A program made the translations under genes and the position numbers. Shown here piece after piece: positions 8,502-16,289 of a DNA stretch of 64,000 bases (the stretch's first letter is position 1; the number at the start of each line of letters is the position of its first letter). A model generated the notes under the pieces. It was not told the origin of the DNA, searched no databases, and was given only the letters and a program-made list of their open reading frames with translations. The DNA is from an uncultured Alistipes sp. (GTDB lineage: Bacteria; Bacteroidota; Bacteroidia; Bacteroidales; Rikenellaceae), in contig CAAGGL010000024.1 of assembly GCA_900769405.1 (NCBI GenBank), positions 248,001-312,000 on the forward strand, given 5' to 3'.

Positions 8502-8587
8502 CGCCCGAAATATCGATTACAACGCATTGAAAATAATACCCATACGCTTTAAGTGTGGGTATTTGCACTTATTTAGGTCGTAAACGC

Positions 8588-8617
8588 TTGAAAAATAGCC
8601 GATTTTTTATATCTTTG
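8588..8617 (+). promoter_or_regulatory. Promoter of nspC
   Basis: TTG (8588-8590), 19-base spacer, TATCTTTG (8610-8617): a full Bacteroidota sigma-A type promoter 28 bases before the nspC ATG. Confidence 0.8.
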
Positions 8618-8645
8618 CATAATGCAATTGAAAAATTAACGGCCA

Positions 8646-9776
8646 ATGATAGATTTTCGCAAGCTACCCTCTCCGTGCTATGTTCTTGACGAGCAACTGC
8701 TCGCGCACAATATGGAGATTATCGACCGCGTTCGCAAAGCTACGGGCGTGGAGATTATTGTGGCGCTCAAAGCGTGCGCAATGTGGAGCATATTCCCTAC
8801 TCTCGCCAAACACTCCGATGGCGCAACCGCATCGTCGGCTGCTGAGGCTCGCTTGGTGATGGAGAAGTATGGACAGATGGCTCACACCTATGCGCCGACC
8901 TATACCGACCGTTCGTTTGCCGATATCTTACAGTGTAGCAGTCACATAACATTCAATTCGCTCAATCAGTTTGATCGTTTCGGCGCGCAGGCTCTGTTGC
9001 GCGGAATCTCGTGCGGCTTGCGTATCAATCCCGAATATTCGCCTGTTGAGACCGATCTCTACAACCCTTGCGTTGCTGGATCGCGATTGGGCGTGCGTAA
9101 GGAGCAGCTGAAAGAGTTGCCCGCGGGTATCGAGGGTCTGCATTTCCACGTGTTGTGCGAGTCGCGCCCCAATCACCTGCGTCTGGCGTTGGAGGCTGTC
9201 GAAAAACATTTCGGTCATCTGTTGCCGCAGATCAAGTGGCTCAATATGGGTGGTGGTCACCTGATGACGCATAAGGACTATGATTGTGACGAGCTGATCG
9301 AGGTACTCAATGCCTTCCGTGTGCGTCATCCTCATCTTCGACTGATACTTGAACCAGGCAGCGCATTTACTTGGCGCACAGGATATTTGGTTTCGACTGT
9401 GGAGGACGTTATTAAGAGTGGCGGCGTCAATACCGCGATGCTCGACGTGTCGTTTGCGTGCCATATGCCCGACTGTTTGGAGATGCCCTATAAACCTGCG
9501 ATTATCGGTGCTCACGACCCCGAGGAGGGCGAGCGTGCGTGGCGAATGGGCGGCAATAGCTGCTTGGCCGGCGATTTTTATGGTGATTGGGCTTTCGAGC
9601 AGGATCCGAAGATTGGCGATCGTATAGTCTTCGAGGATATGATCCACTACACGATGGTCAAAACGACGATGTTCAATGGCGTTGAGCACCCCTCTATCGC
9701 CATCTGGCACGAGGACGACAGGGTCGAAATCGTGCGTCAATTTGGCTATGAGGACTACCGCGATCGTATGTCGTAG
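8646..9776 (+). CDS. nspC: Carboxynorspermidine/carboxyspermidine decarboxylase
   Basis: PLP-dependent fold-type III (alanine racemase-like) decarboxylase that removes CO2 from carboxyspermidine to give spermidine. Length (376 aa) is normal. Seen: the PLP lysine in VALKACAMW (Lys42), the phosphate-binding segment GLHFHVLCES, LNMGGGH, the ILEPGSAF motif, DVSFACHMPDC with the active-site Asp and Cys, and the C-terminal EDMIHYTMVKTTMFNG block. The partner dehydrogenase is at 18924, not adjacent. The next gene, cysteate synthase, starts 55 bases downstream and may be cotranscribed. Confidence 0.95.
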   Translation: MIDFRKLPSPCYVLDEQLLAHNMEIIDRVRKATGVEIIVALKACAMWSIFPTLAKHSDGATASSAAEARLVMEKYGQMAHTYAPTYTDRSFADILQCSSHITFNSLNQFDRFGAQALLRGISCGLRINPEYSPVETDLYNPCVAGSRLGVRKEQLKELPAGIEGLHFHVLCESRPNHLRLALEAVEKHFGHLLPQIKWLNMGGGHLMTHKDYDCDELIEVLNAFRVRHPHLRLILEPGSAFTWRTGYLVSTVEDVIKSGGVNTAMLDVSFACHMPDCLEMPYKPAIIGAHDPEEGERAWRMGGNSCLAGDFYGDWAFEQDPKIGDRIVFEDMIHYTMVKTTMFNGVEHPSIAIWHEDDRVEIVRQFGYEDYRDRMS

Positions 9777-9831
9777 AGGTAGTTCAAGGTAGTTGAACAA
9801 TAAGATTAGATAACAACCGAAACGAATAGAT

Positions 9832-11124
9832 ATGGAAGAATTTAAGCCAACACAATACACCTTGAAGTGCGTAGCTACGGGACGTGAGTTCGAGGACACC
9901 GGCTGGGTATTGGACGACAGAGAGTGCAAATCTCCGTCGCTCATTCGTGCGGTCTATGCTAAGAAGCAGATCGAGGTTCGTGATAATAGTTATGGTATCT
10001 ATAAATTTGCCGATTGGTTGCCCGTCAGCCGTATGCTCGAAGGCTCGTCGGCTCCCGTTACCTATCGTAGCAAGGGCTTGGCTGAGGTGCTCGGCTTGAA
10101 GAATCTATATATCACCTTCAATGGTTACAACCCTGCTGTCGGTGCAACGATGAGCACCTGCTCGTTCAAGGAGACCGAGGCATATTCGGTTTGTGGTCGC
10201 ATCGATCCGCAGAACCAGAAGATTTTGGTTGTTGCATCGGCGGGTAATACGGCACGTGCATTTGCGAAAGTATGCTCGGATAACAACATTCCGCTGTTGC
10301 TGAGTGTACCCACGGATAATCTGTCGGCGCTGTGGTTCGAGAAGCCTCTGAATCCGTGCGTTAAGCTCATTTCGTGCGAGAATGGCGGCGATTATTTCGA
10401 CGCTATCCACCTGAGTAACTTAGCGTTGAAGTCGAAGAAATTCTATGCCGAAGGCGGCGCAAAGAACATCGCACGTCGCGACGGTATGGCTACCACAATG
10501 CTCTCGGCCGCAACTACAATCGGCCAGATTCCCGACTACTATTTTCAGGCTGTGGGTAGCGGTACGGGCGCAATTGCGGCGTGGGAGGCCAATATGCGAC
10601 TGATCGAAGATGGTCGTTTCGGTACGACGAAGGCTAAGTTGATGGTGTCGCAGAATGCTCCGTTTGTTCCGATGTACGATGCTTGGCGTGTCGATTCGCG
10701 CCATATGTTGCCGTACGATGACAATAAGGCGCGCCGCGACGCCGAGATCATCAATGCCAAAGTGCTCTCGAATCGCCGTCCGCCCTATGGCATTATCGGT
10801 GGTCTGTACGATGCACTGAAAGACACCGATGGCGAGATGTTTGCCATTACCAATGCTGCGGCAAAGAAGGCGGCCGATCTGTTCGAGCAGACCGAAGGTT
10901 GCGATATCTATTCGGCAGCGGCAGTTGCAACGGCGTCATTGATCAAGGCCGTAGCCGAAGGTAAGGTCGACAAAGAGAAGATCGTTATGCTCAACATTAC
11001 AGGAGGTGGCGAGCGCAAAGCGCAGGAAGGCAAGGAGTTGTGGCATTTGAAACCGAGCCATACATTCTCGCTCACGCCCGATGAGGCAGATGTGATTGCC
11101 AAAGTTGAAGCAATGTTTGAATAG
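9832..11124 (+). CDS. Cysteate synthase-like PLP enzyme (threonine synthase superfamily)
   Basis: A 430-residue fold-type II PLP enzyme. It is not an ordinary threonine synthase: it lacks the N-terminal domain of that enzyme and instead matches, from memory, the archaeal cysteate synthase pattern. It opens with a short YTLKCVATGREF stretch, has the PLP lysine in TCSFKETEAY (Lys113), ASAGNTARAFA, GGAKNIARRDGM, YFQAVGSGTGAIAAWEA, NAPFVPMYDAW and RRPPYGIIGGLYDAL. Cysteate synthase makes L-cysteate from O-phosphoserine and sulfite. In Bacteroidota, cysteate feeds capnine and sulfobacin (sulfonolipid) synthesis. The cysteate acyltransferase that would follow is not in the window. Threonine synthase remains the alternative. 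Confidence 0.78.
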   Translation: MEEFKPTQYTLKCVATGREFEDTGWVLDDRECKSPSLIRAVYAKKQIEVRDNSYGIYKFADWLPVSRMLEGSSAPVTYRSKGLAEVLGLKNLYITFNGYNPAVGATMSTCSFKETEAYSVCGRIDPQNQKILVVASAGNTARAFAKVCSDNNIPLLLSVPTDNLSALWFEKPLNPCVKLISCENGGDYFDAIHLSNLALKSKKFYAEGGAKNIARRDGMATTMLSAATTIGQIPDYYFQAVGSGTGAIAAWEANMRLIEDGRFGTTKAKLMVSQNAPFVPMYDAWRVDSRHMLPYDDNKARRDAEIINAKVLSNRRPPYGIIGGLYDALKDTDGEMFAITNAAAKKAADLFEQTEGCDIYSAAAVATASLIKAVAEGKVDKEKIVMLNITGGGERKAQEGKELWHLKPSHTFSLTPDEADVIAKVEAMFE

Positions 11125-11153
11125 TTGAAATTATAAAGAATAGAATTTTATAT

Positions 11154-12128
11154 ATGTTATATCCGTTACGATTCCGCCCTCGTCTGAAACCTCGCATTTG
11201 GGGAGGTTCGACGCTCATTGCCAAGAAGGGCAAGGGGCTGCGTATTGACCGTAACCGCCAATACGGCGAAAGCTGGGATTTGTCGGGTCTGCGTGGCGAC
11301 CTGTCGATTGTCACCAATGGTATGCTCAAAGGCAATAATATCGAGGAGTTGGTCGAGGTGTATATGGGAGATCTTGTTGGCGAGAAGAATTTCGAGCGCT
11401 TTGGCATTGAGTTTCCGCTGCTTATTAAGATGCTCGATGCGCAGGATACCCTCTCGATTCAGGTCCACCCCAATGATGAACTTGCAGCCGAGCGCCACGA
11501 CTCATTCGGCAAGAGTGAGATGTGGTATATCACTCAGTGTGAGGAGGGTGCGTCGATCTATGTTGGTTTTAAGCGCCCTGTTTCGCGCGAGGAGTTTATC
11601 GATGCCGTGATTACCAATCGACTGCCCGAGTTGCTCAATCACTATGAGGTCAAGAAGGGCGATGTCTATTACATTCCCGCTGGCACGATTCACACTATCG
11701 GCAAGGGCATTGAGTTGATCGAGATTCAGCAGACCTCGGATATTACCTATCGCGTTTACGACTGGGATCGTGTGGATTCGGAGGGTCGTCCTCGTGAGTT
11801 GCATACGGCATTGGCGATCGATGCGATCGATTTCGAGAGTGACGAGGAGTATGTACTGACCAAGACGCCTGAGGCTAATTCGTTGGTTGAGTTGATCAAG
11901 TGTGATCAGTTCACTACCAATCTGTTGGCTATTGATGGCGAATACACTCGCGTATTAGCTGCACACGATACTTTCGTGGTCTATATCGTTGCCGAAGGCA
12001 AGCTGACGATCACGACCGAGGGTGGCTCGGAAAAACTCACCGTTGGCGAGTTGGTGCTGATTCCAGCCGAGACGAATGAGGTAACGATTACGGGTAAGGG
12101 TCGCCTGCTCGAAACCTACGTCGAGTAA
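11154..12128 (+). CDS. manA: Mannose-6-phosphate isomerase, class I
   Basis: Zinc-dependent cytosolic enzyme that interconverts mannose 6-phosphate and fructose 6-phosphate, feeding GDP-mannose for surface glycans or mannose catabolism. Length (324 aa) fits the short class I form. Seen: IQVHPND (zinc Gln/His), GKSEMWYI (zinc Glu), IPAGTIHTIGKG (zinc His), and the ITYRVYDWDR segment near the active-site Arg. It starts 29 bases after the cysteate synthase stop and ends in a terminator, so nspC, cysteate synthase and manA may form one unit; no metabolic link joins them. Confidence 0.96.
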   Translation: MLYPLRFRPRLKPRIWGGSTLIAKKGKGLRIDRNRQYGESWDLSGLRGDLSIVTNGMLKGNNIEELVEVYMGDLVGEKNFERFGIEFPLLIKMLDAQDTLSIQVHPNDELAAERHDSFGKSEMWYITQCEEGASIYVGFKRPVSREEFIDAVITNRLPELLNHYEVKKGDVYYIPAGTIHTIGKGIELIEIQQTSDITYRVYDWDRVDSEGRPRELHTALAIDAIDFESDEEYVLTKTPEANSLVELIKCDQFTTNLLAIDGEYTRVLAAHDTFVVYIVAEGKLTITTEGGSEKLTVGELVLIPAETNEVTITGKGRLLETYVE

Positions 12129-12154
12129 CATTTGGCGCAAAATATGTGACTAAG

Positions 12155-12186
12155 GAGCGTTTACCTGTGGAGGAACGCTCTTTTTT
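12155..12186 (+). terminator. Intrinsic terminator after manA
   Basis: GAGCGTT (12155-12161) pairs with AACGCTC (12174-12180), followed by six T. Confidence 0.8.
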
Positions 12187-12199
12187 CGTTTATAATCGC

Positions 12200-12207
12200 T
12201 ATCTTTG
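12200..12207 (+). promoter_or_regulatory. -7 promoter element of the 12226 gene
   Basis: TATCTTTG matches TAnnTTTG and lies 18 bases before the ATG at 12226, giving a leader of about 10 bases. It also supports ATG 12226 over the upstream in-frame start at 12205, which would lie inside the box. Confidence 0.65.
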
Positions 12208-12225
12208 TTCAAAATAGCGAACTCC

Positions 12226-13221
12226 ATGAAACAGATCATATTCAGCCTTTGGCTCTCGTTGGCAACCATTTTGACCGCTACGGCGCAGGATTTCCGCGTG
12301 CGCGTTGTCAACCATTTGCAAATGCCCATTTCATACGCCATTATCACTATCGAGGGAGCGCCGCGTGCCGTTACCGACATTGACGGCGTTGTCGATATCG
12401 ATTTCCGCCGCATCCGCCCCGAGTATCGTCTGGCGGCACACGCAGTGGGTTACCAGAGCGTCGAATGCGAGGTCGGACAGGAGGGAATGACTTCGGGCAA
12501 ATTGTTGTTTCAGCTGCCATTAAACGAGGGTATCGTAGCCGATACGGATGTAGATCGCACCTCGGATCAGGCGCGCGAGATGTTCGAGTCGGTGGCGGGC
12601 GAATCGACAGCTATGGACTTCAATTGTACCCTCGCAAGTCGATTTGAATTCGAGTATATGAAACATAAAGCAACGGGTGAGTTCACCGTCGAGAATTTGG
12701 TGGATAGCAAAGAGTTAGCATACTTCCGCGAGAAGGGTTGGTGTCACTTGCCCGTCGATGTTCGTTTGAATGAAGGCAGTTCGCAAAGCGTTGTTCATAA
12801 ACTCGATGAGTCGATCCATTACGCGCTTTCGGAACTGAATTTTGCCATTGCGGCCATAGGTCACAATCGTCATTTCTACAAGTATAAACCCGACTATGCG
12901 CTGCTGGGTAGTAATGCCGACGGAACGCTGCAATACTACCGAATTTCGTTCCCGATGCTTGCGACAAAGGCTACTCAGATTGTGGCAACGGTCGATACGG
13001 CACGCCAGCTCGTCACATCAATCGATGTTCTGATTAGCGATCGCAACACGTCGATAATCAAGCGAATAACGTCTGACGTAAGTCCCGTCCTGCCGACTAA
13101 AAAGAGCAAACTCCCCGCGCTTTGTCCCTACAACCTGCATTACAGCTACAAAACGCGTTACGCCGAGCTAACGATGCGCCTCTCGGACATCGTCATCACC
13201 CCTGCCGCTAAAAAGAGGTAA
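12226..13221 (+). CDS. Secreted protein with carboxypeptidase-regulatory-like N-terminal domain
   Basis: Product of 331 residues with a signal peptide (MKQIIFSLWLSLATILTATAQ). Residues 22-95 (FRVRVVNHLQMPISYAIITIEG...VDIDFRRIRPEYRLAAHAVGYQS) have the beta-sandwich pattern of carboxypeptidase D regulatory-like domains, which usually precede TonB-dependent receptors or sit on periplasmic proteins in Bacteroidota. The remainder is an unrecognised soluble domain with no barrel, so this is a stand-alone periplasmic protein. It has its own promoter. It is followed by the FUSC-like gene, which has a possible separate promoter at 13238. Confidence 0.75.
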   Translation: MKQIIFSLWLSLATILTATAQDFRVRVVNHLQMPISYAIITIEGAPRAVTDIDGVVDIDFRRIRPEYRLAAHAVGYQSVECEVGQEGMTSGKLLFQLPLNEGIVADTDVDRTSDQAREMFESVAGESTAMDFNCTLASRFEFEYMKHKATGEFTVENLVDSKELAYFREKGWCHLPVDVRLNEGSSQSVVHKLDESIHYALSELNFAIAAIGHNRHFYKYKPDYALLGSNADGTLQYYRISFPMLATKATQIVATVDTARQLVTSIDVLISDRNTSIIKRITSDVSPVLPTKKSKLPALCPYNLHYSYKTRYAELTMRLSDIVITPAAKKR

Positions 13222-13235
13222 TCTGCTGCGCTATT

Positions 13236-13252
13236 TCGGTGCGCTTATTGCT
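13236..13252 (+). promoter_or_regulatory. Possible sigma-54 type promoter of the FUSC-like gene
   Basis: TTCGGTGCGCTTATTGC has GG (13238-13239) and GC (13250-13251) 12 bases apart and TTGC at the -12 site, but the -24 half is GGTGC rather than GGCAC. It is weaker than the three other such sites in this window. Confidence 0.4.
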
Positions 13253-13255
13253 CAT

Positions 13256-13283
13256 AATTCGACAAAACAAAATTGTTCGAATT
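13256..13283 (+). repeat. Inverted repeat in the leader of the FUSC-like gene
   Basis: AATTCGACAA and TTGTTCGAATT form an imperfect inverted repeat with a one-base bulge, ending directly at the ATG. It could be an operator or a leader hairpin that limits ribosome access. Confidence 0.5.
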
Positions 13284-13832
13284 ATGAAAATCTCCTTGCG
13301 TGCCGTCATTAACCGCATTTCGCTATTTCAAATCATACTTCGTTGCCTGGTGATTGTCTTGGCCTATACGGTCGGAGCGCACGTTACGGGTAAAATTCAC
13401 GCATCGAGCTATATGGGAGCAATGCTCGCCTGCACGTCGGCCATTGTAGTGATGCAGGCCGAAGATGTGCGCGAGTCGATACATAAGGGGTGGCTACGGG
13501 TCATCGGTACCTTGATTGGAGCCGTGATCGCTACTCTCTATCTGCAATTCTACCCTTTCTCGCTGCACGGTCTTGCTATCTCGTTCTGTGTTCTCGAACT
13601 CATCTGTATGGCGTTAAACGTGCCCGGTGGCGGTACGGTTGCCGCGATGACGCTTGTGATTATATCAGTCATATCTCAGGAGATTCCAGACCTGCCGCCA
13701 TTGACGAATGGTATTTTACGTTTTGTCGAGGGTACGGTTGGCGTATTTATCGGCATTGGCGAGCTATGGATAACCAAGCAGGTCCAGCTGATAAGGAAGA
13801 AAAAAGGTTCAGGTCATAAGACCCGAACCTAA
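13284..13832 (+). CDS. FUSC/ArAE-like integral membrane protein
   Basis: Product of 182 residues with five or six hydrophobic helices. Residues from FQIILRCLVIVLAYTVGAHV through GWLRVIGTLIGAVIATLY match the N-terminal membrane half of the FUSC / aromatic acid exporter group, including the R..GT..GA motif. It lacks the large cytoplasmic half, as many short bacterial members do. Substrate unknown. The ATG at 13284 is chosen over 13239 because it begins just before the first amphipathic segment and follows the leader repeat. The last codons overlap the terminator of the convergent DUF805 gene. Confidence 0.72.
   Translation: MKISLRAVINRISLFQIILRCLVIVLAYTVGAHVTGKIHASSYMGAMLACTSAIVVMQAEDVRESIHKGWLRVIGTLIGAVIATLYLQFYPFSLHGLAISFCVLELICMALNVPGGGTVAAMTLVIISVISQEIPDLPPLTNGILRFVEGTVGVFIGIGELWITKQVQLIRKKKGSGHKTRT
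13799..13828 (-). terminator. Terminator of the DUF805 gene, inside the FUSC-like coding end
   Basis: Minus-strand GGTTC-GGGTC-ttat-GACC-TGAACC stem (one mismatch) is followed by TTTTTTC. It lies 30 bases beyond the DUF805 stop and within the last codons of the convergent gene. Confidence 0.75.
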
Positions 13833-13858
13833 ATATATTTGCGAAAAAACGTGTGCAG

Positions 13859-14353
13859 TTAGAAGATCTTGCCGGGGATATGGTTCTCGACGCTCAGGGC
13901 CTCGCCCTCTTCGCCTTCGGGCGCTTCCTCCTCATCGACATTCCAGAACTCCTTGCCATAGACATCCTCGGGATCGAAATCCTCGTCCACCTCGACGCTG
14001 CCAAAACCGCGATTATCGTACTCATCTTCGGCTGTGGTGCGCTGCGCGAGGTAAGTGATCATAAGTACCTGACCGACAACGGGAATCAACATCACCGACA
14101 GCCACCAACCGCTACGCGACGTATCGTGCAGACGGCGTACCATTGCAGCCACAGCGGGCACGAAATTGAGCACCGAGAATATCGCCGTCAGCAGGAATGG
14201 GAACGGTGCAACCTCGTTCAACAGAAAGACATCGACAGCCGCGCAAACGATATACAACCAGAGCGTGATGCTGACATAAACCCAAAATGGACGACGCGCA
14301 AGCGTGCCGCGAAAATCGAAACTATGTTTCCAAATATCGAGATAGGTTTTCAT
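13859..14353 (-). CDS. DUF805 domain membrane protein
   Basis: Product of 164 residues. Residues 1-110 form the DUF805 domain: an amphipathic start (YLDIWKHSFDFRGTLARRPFWVYV), then three to four membrane helices and the conserved VRRLHDTSRSGWWL motif. A long acidic tail (about residues 112-155, rich in Asp and Glu) is cytosolic and unusual in length. Members are inner-membrane proteins of unknown function. A full promoter sits at 14378-14408. Confidence 0.85.
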   Translation of the reverse strand: MKTYLDIWKHSFDFRGTLARRPFWVYVSITLWLYIVCAAVDVFLLNEVAPFPFLLTAIFSVLNFVPAVAAMVRRLHDTSRSGWWLSVMLIPVVGQVLMITYLAQRTTAEDEYDNRGFGSVEVDEDFDPEDVYGKEFWNVDEEEAPEGEEGEALSVENHIPGKIF

Positions 14354-14377
14354 AATGATTGTTTTGTGTAGTTATGA

Positions 14378-14408
14378 CAAATATAGCGAATCGGCGCGAG
14401 AATTGCAA
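14378..14408 (-). promoter_or_regulatory. Promoter of the DUF805 gene
   Basis: Minus-strand TATATTTG (14378-14385) and TTG (14406-14408), 20-base spacer. Confidence 0.7.
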
Positions 14409-14446
14409 TTGATTTGCCCGAAAAGCACAAAAAAAGTCCCCGATGG

Positions 14447-14477
14447 TTTGCAGATTGCAAAATTTGTATTACATTTG
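14447..14477 (+). promoter_or_regulatory. Promoter of tRNA-Asp
   Basis: TTTG (14447-14450), 19-base spacer, TACATTTG (14470-14477); the tRNA begins 22 bases further. Confidence 0.75.
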
Positions 14478-14498
14478 CACCTGCAAACAACGCAAAAC

Positions 14499-14572
14499 GG
14501 TGTGGTAGTTCAGTTGGTTAGAATACCTGCCTGTCACGCAGGGGGTCGCGAGTTCGAGTCTCGTCCATACCG
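14499..14572 (+). tRNA. tRNA-Asp (GTC anticodon)
   Basis: A 74-nt cloverleaf without encoded CCA. Acceptor GGTGTGG / CCATACC (one G-T pair), D-arm TAGTTCAGTTGGTTAGAAT, anticodon loop CTGTCAC with GTC, T-arm GCGAG-TTCGAGT-CTCGT, discriminator G. The 3' part from the T-arm onward is repeated exactly 163 bases downstream. Confidence 0.97.
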
Positions 14573-14575
14573 CAG

Positions 14576-14610
14576 AAAGGAGACACGTAAGTGTTTCCTT
14601 TTTTGTTTTT
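14576..14610 (+). terminator. Intrinsic terminator of tRNA-Asp
   Basis: AAGGAGACAC / GTGTTTCCTT stem with a four-base loop is followed by T-rich sequence. Confidence 0.8.
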
Positions 14611-14634
14611 GGAGAGTTTTGGAAACTCGCGACC

Positions 14635-14676
14635 CCCTAAGCCTCCCCTATCAAGGGGAGGTTTGGAGGGGTTGTC
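14635..14676. repeat. Palindromic C/G-rich repeat element
   Basis: CCTCCCC (14642-14648) and GGGGAGG (14655-14661) around a six-base loop, with outer CCCC and GGGG that extend the pairing after a bulge. The look is that of a REP-like interspersed palindrome. It lies inside the tRNA-Asp duplication. Confidence 0.55.
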
Positions 14677-14738
14677 AATAGAGCGATCGCGAGCACTGCA
14701 CGCGCGCAGCGCGAGTTCGAGTCTCGTCCATACCGCAG

Positions 14739-14768
14739 AAAGTCCGAAGGTAATACTTCGGGCTTTTT
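14739..14768 (+). terminator. Second terminator hairpin after the tRNA-Asp 3' copy
   Basis: AAGTCCGAAG / CTTCGGGCTT with T-run. It occupies the same relative place as the true tRNA-Asp terminator but has a different stem sequence. Confidence 0.65.
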
Positions 14769-14804
14769 TTGTTTTTGGAGAGTTTGGTAACTCGCGACTA
14801 AAAT

Positions 14805-14837
14805 AAAAGATAGCGACACCTTTTCGTGGTGTCGCTA
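14805..14837 (-). terminator. Intrinsic terminator of the DUF4465 lipoprotein gene
   Basis: TAGCGACACC (14811-14820) pairs with GGTGTCGCTA (14828-14837); the minus strand continues with TCTTTTATTTTA. It lies about 90 bases after the stop codon. Confidence 0.7.
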
Positions 14838-14927
14838 CCCTATTCCGACTTAAAGCTCGCCGCTTACTATATATCTGGCAAATACAAAGTTAATAATCAA
14901 TTTAGCGGACTTGTCAGTCGGTATTGA

Positions 14928-16040
14928 TTAGAAACGTACTGCTACATCATCATAAGCAAAATAGGCGGGACAATTCAAGCCATAATCGCCAATCAAATCG
15001 GCGCTACCAACAAGGTTAAATGTGATTTTAACGACCTTACCCAGACCCGAAAGATCGAACTTGGTCCACTCGCTCACGATATTATCCTTGCCGTTGCACA
15101 GCACAAATTCGGTTGTGCCGGTAGCCTGCTCATTCGCATCATAGCCCGTTGCAACGATCTTGTACCACGTATTATCGCCCGCAGGTGTCGAAAAACCATC
15201 GCCATTCATCAACGAATTGAGTACGTAGCTCGTCGGCACGACATACATATGATCAACCACGCGCGCAACATTATCGGCAAAATAGAAATAGGGAACAACG
15301 GTTTTCCACGACTTATCATCGACATAACCATTCTGCACGCAGAAATTCTTCGAGCCGTTATGACCTGCTGCCCCCACCGTTCCGGTCGATACCGCGAACT
15401 GAGTTTCGTAGGTAGCCTGAGTGCAATCCTCCATATAGTAGTCCGAAATCGCGTGACCACCATTCCAATATGCTCCACCGTCGATAATACCCGACGCCAG
15501 CTCCGTATTGCCCGCATCGCGCCACTCGTAACCTGTGAACGAATAGTCGTTATAGGTCAGCGGACCACCATATTGCGAGTCATCAATCAGATCCGACCAC
15601 GTTGTGATCGTATAGCCACAACCCGCAATTGTATAGGGTGAGAATTTCGTATCGGCATCCTCGAATGTCAGCACACGAATCTCGACCTTCGGGATCGTGA
15701 TGACACGTCCGTCAGCCAGCGTAATGATCACCGTCGAGTCGGTCTCCTCGACCGAAACAAAGAACGAATCACCATCGACGCCATCTGCGCCATTACGAAT
15801 CTCAACGCTCGATCCGTCGCTAAACAGCAGTTTGTAGCCCGTTGCGGTCGGCTCGGTACCCACGATCACCTTGCCATTGTTCAGCGCGTCGATCAGCGAC
15901 GACAGCGTAGCGATCTCCTCGCTATTTGCCTGCACCTGATCTTTGAGCAGGTCGATCTCATTCCAGAGTTTGTCGATCTCGCAACCCGTCAGCGTCACGC
16001 TCATCAGCGCAACCGCCATAAATGTAAAAAATCTTTTCAT
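14928..16040 (-). CDS. DUF4465 lipoprotein behind a B12 riboswitch (BtuH-like cobalamin-binding candidate)
   Basis: Product of 370 residues. Lipobox VTLTGC puts the lipid on Cys20, and acidic residues follow (EIDK), suggesting surface exposure. Residues 21-55 form a short coiled coil (DKLWNEIDLLKDQVQANSEEI...), then a DUF4988-type region (GYKLLFSDGSSVEIRNGADG...ADGRVITIP, to about 118). The rest (about 125-370) is a DUF4465 domain with YEWRDAG..., AISDYYMED, ...GSKNFCVQNGY and a C-terminal NCPAYFAYDDVAV. To my knowledge the Bacteroides surface protein BtuH, which binds vitamin B12, belongs to this domain family. The cobalamin riboswitch on the same strand upstream supports that role. No TonB-dependent receptor is adjacent. 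Confidence 0.8.
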   Translation of the reverse strand: MKRFFTFMAVALMSVTLTGCEIDKLWNEIDLLKDQVQANSEEIATLSSLIDALNNGKVIVGTEPTATGYKLLFSDGSSVEIRNGADGVDGDSFFVSVEETDSTVIITLADGRVITIPKVEIRVLTFEDADTKFSPYTIAGCGYTITTWSDLIDDSQYGGPLTYNDYSFTGYEWRDAGNTELASGIIDGGAYWNGGHAISDYYMEDCTQATYETQFAVSTGTVGAAGHNGSKNFCVQNGYVDDKSWKTVVPYFYFADNVARVVDHMYVVPTSYVLNSLMNGDGFSTPAGDNTWYKIVATGYDANEQATGTTEFVLCNGKDNIVSEWTKFDLSGLGKVVKITFNLVGSADLIGDYGLNCPAYFAYDDVAVRF

Positions 16041-16065
16041 AAACGTTTGGTATTAAAGTGTTAAA

Positions 16066-16111
16066 CAAAAAGTAATGTCGTATCTTGCAGCTATGCTGGC
16101 AGGATACGACA
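16066..16111 (-). promoter_or_regulatory. Leader hairpin, possible riboswitch expression platform
   Basis: TGTCGTATC (16076-16084) and GATACGACA (16103-16111) give a perfect 9-bp stem whose loop contains a second small pairing (AGC/GCT). The minus strand continues with TTACTTTTTGTTT. It lies 36 bases before the DUF4465 start, where a regulated terminator would act. Confidence 0.5.
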
Positions 16112-16289
16112 CAATTCATTTAAGACTCAAAACCACGACTTTCAGCCGACACAACACTACGGATATAGCCTATGCAACCTCATAACACGACATCTCAATT
16201 TCTATGTCGGCTGCGCGAACCAAGTGCTCGAAAACTTACGGCTTAGAAAAAACATTGCTTTGATTCTTACCCGTAATCCTGCGAGCATA

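Larger units (their letters stand above)
14547..14742 (+). repeat. 33-bp direct repeat of the tRNA-Asp 3' end, 163 bases apart
   Basis: The stretch 14547-14579 (T-arm, acceptor 3' strand, discriminator and seven following bases) recurs identically at 14710-14742. Each copy is followed by a hairpin and then a near-identical segment beginning TTTTTGGAGAGTTT and ending ACTCGCGAC (14606-14633 and 14772-14798). The second copy has no tRNA 5' half. This is the shape of an att-type duplication or a tandem duplicate that lost its 5' part. Confidence 0.85.

Noticed and set aside
9832..11124. Simple call of threonine synthase
   Set aside because: The N-terminal domain and motifs of threonine synthase are missing, and the block pattern fits cysteate synthase better; threonine synthase is listed as the alternative.
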